In this document: positions 37,799-42,014 of the stretch, one piece after another
Layout: the number at the start of each line of letters is the position of its first letter
How positions within the stretch are numbered: position 1 is the first letter of the stretch
From: Terriglobia bacterium
Lineage (GTDB): Bacteria > Acidobacteriota > Terriglobia > Bryobacterales > Bryobacteraceae
Assembly (NCBI GenBank): GCA_020073265.1
Contig: JAIQFN010000053.1
Location: 1-42,014, forward strand
Length of the DNA: 42,014 nt
Reading direction: 5' to 3'
Program-made: the position numbers and the translations under genes
The notes under the pieces: generated by a model
Told to the model about the DNA's origin: nothing
The model's database searches: none
Seen by the model: the letters and a program-made list of their open reading frames with translations, nothing else

Positions 37799-38743
37799 CT
37801 AGCTCTTGGCGGGCGCCGGCGCGGGCCTGGACGCGGTTTTTGACGCGGCGGCCGGGCTGGCTTTTTCCTTCTCTTTGGCTTTCGCCTTGGGCGCCTTCTT
37901 CTCTTCGTGCCGGTAGGCTTCCAGCTTGCTGCGAATGAGCTTGGGGTTCAATCCTTCCACGATCGCGACTACTCCTTCGAGCTTCAGTTCCTTGAGTTCG
38001 GTGTCGCGCTCGATGCGCGCCTTGATTTTGTTGGCCCCGGGCAGCAGGAAGATGTTGGCGAGGCCCACGCCGTACACGGTGGCCACGAAGGCCACAGCGA
38101 TTCCGTGCCCGACTTCCTCGATGTTGGCCAGGTTCTTCATCACTTGGATCAGGCCCATCACGGCGCCGATGATCCCAATGGTCGGCGAGTACCCTCCGGC
38201 GCTTTCAAATACGCTGGCCTCCGCCATGGCCCGTCCGTCCGCCATGTCGATCTCCAGTTGCATCATGTTGCGGAGCTCCTGAAGATCGGTGCCGTCCACC
38301 GCCAGGGTCAGGGCTTTTCTGAGGAATGGATCCTCGATCTCCAGGGCTTCGGTCTCCAGCGAGACCAGCCCGTTCTTGCGCGCCTTGGTAGCATAGCCGA
38401 TCAATTCCTCGATGGCCGCGTCGGGAGGCTGGGTCTTGTCCAGGAACACGTGCACAAAGCGTACCGCGGCTCCCTTCAGCGCGCCCAGTGGCGTACTCAC
38501 CATGACTGCTCCGAAGGTGCCGCCCAGGACGATGAAAGCAGCCGTGATCTGCGAGACGTCCTTGATCTTGCCGCCCTCCATCAGCAGCCCTCCCAGGATC
38601 CCGCCGAAGGCCAGCAGGATTCCAGCGACCGTGGCGAAGTCGGGCCGCGCGCCGGCCGGCTTCTTCGCCTTTTCCGGCTGGGGTTTGGCGTTGCCGGGTT
38701 TGGCGCTGGCGGGTTTGGCTGCGGCTTGGGGTTGTTCTGCCAT
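37799..38743 (-). CDS. motA: Flagellar motor stator protein MotA
   Basis: This 314-residue MotA/ExbB-family protein has four membrane segments: 'FATVAGILLAFGGILGGLLMEGG', 'ITAAFIVLGGTFGAVMV', 'SPTIGIIGAVMGLIQVMKNL' and GIAVAFVATVYGVGLANIFLLPGA. The last two form the 'GPxIGIxGxVxGLIxxM' signature with the expected proline. Cytoplasmic parts contain 'SLETEALEIEDPFLRKALTLAVDG'. Unusual for MotA are a 33-residue Ala/Pro/Lys-rich N-terminal extension and a roughly 45-residue C-terminal tail, both low complexity. The tails could bind regulators or the membrane. It lies six bases after flbD and six before motB. Confidence 0.93.
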   Translation of the reverse strand: MAEQPQAAAKPASAKPGNAKPQPEKAKKPAGARPDFATVAGILLAFGGILGGLLMEGGKIKDVSQITAAFIVLGGTFGAVMVSTPLGALKGAAVRFVHVFLDKTQPPDAAIEELIGYATKARKNGLVSLETEALEIEDPFLRKALTLAVDGTDLQELRNMMQLEIDMADGRAMAEASVFESAGGYSPTIGIIGAVMGLIQVMKNLANIEEVGHGIAVAFVATVYGVGLANIFLLPGANKIKARIERDTELKELKLEGVVAIVEGLNPKLIRSKLEAYRHEEKKAPKAKAKEKEKASPAAASKTASRPAPAPAKS

Positions 38744-38749
38744 ATTCGA

Positions 38750-38989
38750 TCAGGGCTGTTCGTCTTCGGCCGGAGTTTCCTCTTCCCGCTGGATGAGCGC
38801 TTCCGGTCTGTTGATGATCGAGCGCCGAAACTCTATTACCTTCTGGATTACTTCATCCGCCGATTCCATCACCATGAACTTTTGACCGGACGTCATAGCG
38901 ATCACCGTGTCCGGCGTAACTTCCAGATGTTCAATCAGATCCGAGTTCAGCACCAGGGGAATGTGATTGATGCGAGTGAGCCGGATCAT
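38750..38989 (-). CDS. flbD: Flagellar protein FlbD
   Basis: This 79-residue protein starts at ATG 38989 (MIRLTRINHIPLVLNSDLIE). It continues 'HLEVTPDTVIAMTSGQKFMVMESADEVIQKVIEFRRSI', matching the small FlbD/Flg family (IxLTRLNGxxFxLNxDLIExIExTPDTxITLxxGxKxVVxESxxEVI). An acidic tail (EEETPAEDEQP) is added. It is commonly encoded beside motA/motB; a link to flagellar regulation is proposed from context. No ribosome-binding site is obvious. Confidence 0.88.
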   Translation of the reverse strand: MIRLTRINHIPLVLNSDLIEHLEVTPDTVIAMTSGQKFMVMESADEVIQKVIEFRRSIINRPEALIQREEETPAEDEQP

Positions 38990-39078
38990 AGGGCTTGTCC
39001 GTCTATGCATATCGGCTCAAGTCTGCGTTTTCTGAGACTTATGGCTTGTGGTGAAGCTTGGAGGGTTGCCCGGCGGCG

Positions 39079-39486
39079 CTAGCCCAGCAGTTCGAGGATC
39101 GCGGTCAGTTCTTTGCGGATCTCGTCGAGCACCGGCGCCGGATTCCGGAACAGGTCGCCTTGCGAGCGCCCGGTGGTGCGTGCGGCGGCTTCCGGAGTTT
39201 TCGTGGAAACTTCGCGCGGGCGGGTCTCCAGATACTTGCGGGCCCCTTCGATGGTGTAGCGCTTCTCGTAGAGCAGGCGTTTGATCTCCAGCACCAGCTC
39301 CACGTCCTTGCGGCGGTACAGGCGATGACCCTTGCCGGATTTCTTCGGACCGAGCGAGGAAAATTCGGTCTCCCAGAATCGCAGCACGTACGGTTTGATT
39401 CCGGCCAGTCGGCTCACCTCGCCGATCCGGAAGTAAAGCTTGTCCGGGATTTCAGGACGTTGCTCGCTGACCGCTGCCTCGCGCAT
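39079..39486 (-). CDS. MerR-family transcriptional regulator
   Basis: The protein has 135 residues from ATG 39486, or four more from 39498. Residues about 17-85 form a MerR winged-helix domain: YFRIGEVSRLAGIKPYVLRF then 'WETEFSSLGPKKSGKGHRLYRRKDVELVLEIKRLLYEKRYTIEGARKYL'. This belongs to the group of short MerR-like regulators that lack Cys effector ligands. The C-terminal 50 residues are helical and charged with no sensor domain recognised. It stands divergent from rlmB; targets are unknown. The start is favoured by a -10 box at 39497-39502, which would put ATG 39498 upstream of the transcript. Confidence 0.82.
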   Translation of the reverse strand: MREAAVSEQRPEIPDKLYFRIGEVSRLAGIKPYVLRFWETEFSSLGPKKSGKGHRLYRRKDVELVLEIKRLLYEKRYTIEGARKYLETRPREVSTKTPEAAARTTGRSQGDLFRNPAPVLDEIRKELTAILELLG

Positions 39487-39496
39487 ACTGTGCAAC

Positions 39497-39502
39497 ATTC
39501 TA
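39497..39502 (-). promoter_or_regulatory. -10-like box directly upstream of merR
   Basis: TAGAAT on the reverse strand, preceded by TGC (extended -10 pattern TGnTAGAAT), lies ten bases before ATG 39486. It implies a very short or absent leader. Confidence 0.45.
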
Positions 39503-39620
39503 GCAGAACCGGGATGCTGCGTTTCACGTTTCGCGCCGGCCAGCTTAAACTGGAACTACGCAACGCGAGAAACAAGAACAGCCGAACCCCGCCGGCCGAG
39601 CTGCCGGAATCCTGGCCGGC

Positions 39621-40322
39621 GTGCATCCGGTGCGCGAGGCGCTGCGGGCCGGGCGGGCATTGGACCGGATATTGATCGCACGCGGCGCGGGCGGGCCGCG
39701 TCTGCAGGAGATCATCGATGCCGCGCGCGAGCGCTCCGTGCCGCTGCGTTTCGAGCCGCGCGATGCGCTGGACCGCGCCTCCAACGGCGCCACGCATCAA
39801 GGCGTGGTGGCATTCGCCGCCGCGCAGCGCTACGCCGAATTGGAGCAAGTTCTCGAAGGCGCGCAATTGCTGGTGGTGCTGGATGGCGTCGAAGATCCGC
39901 ACAACCTGGGCGCCATCGTTCGAAGCGCGCACGCCGCCGGAGCGTCCGCCGTTCTCATTCCCGAGCGGCGCGCTACCGGGCTGACCGAGACGGTGGCCAA
40001 GGCGGCTGCCGGTGCGTTGGAACATCTTCCGGTGGTTCGCATAGGCAACGTGAGCCAGACGCTGGAACAACTGAAGGCCCGTGGCTTCTGGATCTACGGC
40101 CTGGACGAGCGTGCGCGCGATCTGTACTGCGAAACCGACTTCGCGCAACCGACCGTGTTCGTGCTGGGCGGCGAGGGCCACGGCCTGCACCAGCTCGTCC
40201 AGAAGCATTGCGACGTGATGCTTCGCATTCCCATGACGGGCGCCATCTCGTCGCTTAACGTGTCGGTGGCGGCGGGCATCGTGCTGTTCGAATGGCGGCG
40301 CAGAACTTCACAGCACCGCTAG
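39621..40322 (+). CDS. rlmB: 23S rRNA 2'-O-ribose methyltransferase of the TrmH/RlmB family
   Basis: From GTG 39621 the product has 233 residues. An N-terminal substrate-binding domain (HPVREALRAGRALDRILIAR ... ATHQGVVAFAA) precedes a SpoU/TrmH catalytic domain with the knotted-fold motifs 'LDGVEDPHNLGAIVRSAHAAGASAVLIPERR', 'VFVLGGEGHGL' and 'RIPMTGAISSLNVSVAAGIVLFEW'. These motifs give Asn and Arg of motif 1 and the Ser-Leu-Asn of motif 3, for 2'-O-methylation of G2251 in 23S rRNA. The family usually begins with a G-(I/V)-H strand, and here 'AGILAGVHPVREAL' reads upstream in frame back to 39549 without ATG/GTG/TTG. The true start is therefore uncertain. Confidence 0.87.
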   Translation: MHPVREALRAGRALDRILIARGAGGPRLQEIIDAARERSVPLRFEPRDALDRASNGATHQGVVAFAAAQRYAELEQVLEGAQLLVVLDGVEDPHNLGAIVRSAHAAGASAVLIPERRATGLTETVAKAAAGALEHLPVVRIGNVSQTLEQLKARGFWIYGLDERARDLYCETDFAQPTVFVLGGEGHGLHQLVQKHCDVMLRIPMTGAISSLNVSVAAGIVLFEWRRRTSQHR

Positions 40323-40394
40323 CTTTCTTTGTGAGGCGGGCGATCCTGCCTGCCGCCGTGCTGCTGAGCGGCGTCCTGATTCGTGCATTTCGAG

Positions 40395-40437
40395 TGCCGG
40401 CCGGAAGGCCGGCTGCGGCCAAGATTGGCCGCCCCAC
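40395..40437 (+). repeat. Double-hairpin dispersed repeat, copy C
   Basis: First hairpin GCCGGCC/GGCCGGC around GGAA; second GCGGCCA/TGGCCGC around AGAT; then CCCCAC. Compared with copy A, a T-A pair in stem 1 has become C-G and an A-T pair in stem 2 has become G-C, keeping both stems intact. It lies between the convergent rlmB and ligase genes. Confidence 0.8.
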
Positions 40438-40462
40438 AGCTTATGAATCACACGGCGAATTT

Positions 40463-41989
40463 CTAAGTCAGGACCGCTAGCTTCTGGACGGTCTCGAAGG
40501 TGTCGGCTTCGGCGGCCGTCTTGTCGGTGCGGTAACGCTTCACGCGGGCGAAGCGCAATGCCAGGCCGCTCGCGTAGCGGGGGCTGGCCTGGATTTCATT
40601 GAAGGCGATCTCGGCCACCAGCTTCGGTTCGACGTAGATGGTGTAGGTGTCGCGTCCGATCTCGAGCTTTAACAGTTCTGAGGTCTGCCATTCCAGCATG
40701 TGGTCGGTGAGACCCTTGAAGGTCTTGCCCAGCATCGCAAAGCCGCCCTTCGCGGTGTCGCGCGCGCCCAGGTGCAGGTTGCTCAGCCAGCCGCGGCGCC
40801 GGCCATGCCCCCACTCGGCCGCCAGGATGACCAGATCCAGCGTGCGTGCGCGCTTCACCTTCAGCCAGCTCTGGCCACGGCTTCCGGCGGCGTACAGCGC
40901 GCCGGTGGCTTTGGCCATGATTCCTTCGTGGCCGCGGCTCAGGGCCTGTTCGAGAAACTCGGCGGCGCGCCCGGAGTCGGAGGTGATGGTGTGCGGCATC
41001 AGGAACTCGCTGGTCAACTCCGCGAGCGCGGCGAAGCGGCGCGACTGCGTCTCGTCGAGCAGCGATCCGCCATTCAGGTACAACAGGTCGAACCAGAACG
41101 GCGTCATGGGCAATTCGGCGCGCATTCGATCGACATCCAGCTTGCGGCCGAACCGGCGCATGCTGACTTGAAACGGCTGCGGGCGTCCATCTGGCTGCAG
41201 GCTGAGCACCTCGCCGTCCAGGATCAAGTCGCGGGCCGGAAGCGCGCGCACGATTTCGACGACCTCGGGCACAGCCAGGGTGACGTCGTTCAAACTGCGC
41301 GAGTAGACCACGACATCGTCCGCGGATTTGTGGACCTGGACGCGCGCGCCATCCATTTTGTATTCGAGCGCGGCCTCGCCGAGGTCCGCCAGCGCTGCTG
41401 AGATGTCGTCGGCCGGTTGCGCGAGCATCGGCTGGATGGGCCGGAATAGCTGCAGGTCGTATTGCGCCAGGCCGGCCTCGCCTTTTTCGAGCACCGCCCG
41501 CGCCACCGCCGCGAGATCGCCCGCCAGCATGACCGCGCGCCGGACGCGTTCGGACGCGACCCCGGTGGCTTTCCCGAGAGCGTCGATCATGACGGCTTCG
41601 AGCGCGCCCTGGCGAAGTTCCCCGGCGAAGAGGGCGATGAGGAACTGCTGCTCAGGCGCGGTGGCGCGCGAGAACATCTGTTGTAGAAGCTCCAGGCGTT
41701 GCCGTTGGGAACCGCTTCCGCTGGTGCTGGAGATGGATTCAAAGATCCGGTCGATCTCGGCGAGATCGAGGCTGGGACTCACGGCCGGCGATCCGGCTGC
41801 GTCCCGCAGCGCGGCATAGCCGACGCCGATGCGTCCCTGGCGGATGTTGCCGGAGAGAAACGCGACGGCGATTTCGATCTCGCCGCGAGGAAGCTGGCGC
41901 AGCAGTTGGGCCAGCAGGTCGACTTTTTCGAGTCGCCGGGGAGTCTCCCCGACACGGCGCGAGGTCTCGACCACGCTGGCCAGCAGCAT
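40463..41989 (-). CDS. ATP-dependent DNA ligase, archaeal/LigB type
   Basis: This 508-residue protein starts at ATG 41989 (MLLASVVETSRRVGETPRRLEKVDLLAQLL), with an in-frame stop seven codons upstream. Residues 1-175 are an N-terminal DNA-binding domain of the archaeal/eukaryotic ligase I type. Residues 180-380 carry the nucleotidyltransferase core with motif I 'YKMDGARVQVH' (Lys211 forms the ligase-AMP), 'VYSRSLNDVT', 'LDGEVLS', 'PFWFDLLYLNG', 'EGIMAKATGALY' and 'WLKVKR'. The C-terminal OB-fold (about 390-500) includes 'GFAMLGKTFKGLTDHMLEWQ'. It seals DNA nicks with ATP. Most bacteria rely on NAD-dependent LigA, so this is an accessory repair ligase. Convergent with rlmB; no Ku gene is adjacent. 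Confidence 0.92.
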   Translation of the reverse strand: MLLASVVETSRRVGETPRRLEKVDLLAQLLRQLPRGEIEIAVAFLSGNIRQGRIGVGYAALRDAAGSPAVSPSLDLAEIDRIFESISSTSGSGSQRQRLELLQQMFSRATAPEQQFLIALFAGELRQGALEAVMIDALGKATGVASERVRRAVMLAGDLAAVARAVLEKGEAGLAQYDLQLFRPIQPMLAQPADDISAALADLGEAALEYKMDGARVQVHKSADDVVVYSRSLNDVTLAVPEVVEIVRALPARDLILDGEVLSLQPDGRPQPFQVSMRRFGRKLDVDRMRAELPMTPFWFDLLYLNGGSLLDETQSRRFAALAELTSEFLMPHTITSDSGRAAEFLEQALSRGHEGIMAKATGALYAAGSRGQSWLKVKRARTLDLVILAAEWGHGRRRGWLSNLHLGARDTAKGGFAMLGKTFKGLTDHMLEWQTSELLKLEIGRDTYTIYVEPKLVAEIAFNEIQASPRYASGLALRFARVKRYRTDKTAAEADTFETVQKLAVLT

Positions 41990-42014
41990 GTACGCCAGAA
42001 TAGCGCGCGTTCAC

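Overview
The window is high-GC bacterial DNA with densely packed genes. Its gene content suggests a soil acidobacterium of the Solibacter/Bryobacter type: a DUF433/DUF5615 toxin-antitoxin pair, many secreted proteins of unknown function, an archaeal-type ATP-dependent DNA ligase, TPR lipoprotein-like genes beside rnc, and very large secreted proteins with a malectin-like domain near the C-terminus. This placement comes from protein family knowledge, not from a database search. I saw no tRNA, rRNA or CRISPR array. Apart from the left edge, no gene-free stretch is longer than about 180 bases.

Layout. 1-226: left remnant of an IS630-type insertion, ending at a TA dinucleotide. 250-918: a toxin-antitoxin pair whose toxin gene carries a frameshift. 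966-6314: a secreted gamma-glutamyltransferase, a DUF3617 protein, an unknown secreted protein, a fosmidomycin-resistance-type MFS pump and a BON-domain protein. 6327-9333: a PHB-depolymerase-like esterase, a TAXI-type solute-binding protein and a TetR regulator. Two near-identical palindromes in front of the first two genes look like operators for the regulator. 9352-14322: a secreted glycosidase-like protein, a subclass B3-type metallo-beta-lactamase, a sugar-binding lipoprotein and an SDR dehydrogenase. 14460-20584: five tightly coupled genes for a surface glycan (methyltransferase, O-antigen ligase/polymerase, GT-C glycosyltransferase, flippase, GT2 glycosyltransferase). 20571-27797: an opposite-strand unit of a tail-fibre-like secreted protein, a 1518-residue secreted protein and a polytopic membrane protein. 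27997-32557: the conserved rpmH-rnpA-yidD-yidC-khpB-mnmE cluster. 32560-36000: a small unknown protein, two secreted TPR proteins and rnc. 36110-38989: a CheW protein with an inserted zinc-binding CZB domain, facing a flbD-motA-motB motility operon. 39079-41989: a MerR regulator, a TrmH-type rRNA methyltransferase and an ATP-dependent DNA ligase.

Non-coding structure deserves attention. A roughly 42-base element made of two adjacent hairpins occurs three times (14346, 31162, 40395), and the copies differ by compensatory changes in both stems. A second palindromic repeat lies at 2696-2747, with a single related arm at 26822. Several genes have a -10-like box only 7-10 bases before the start codon, as expected for leaderless mRNAs. 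mnmE, rnpA and perhaps rlmB lack a suitable ATG/GTG/TTG start; mnmE has a strong ribosome-binding site in front of CTG.
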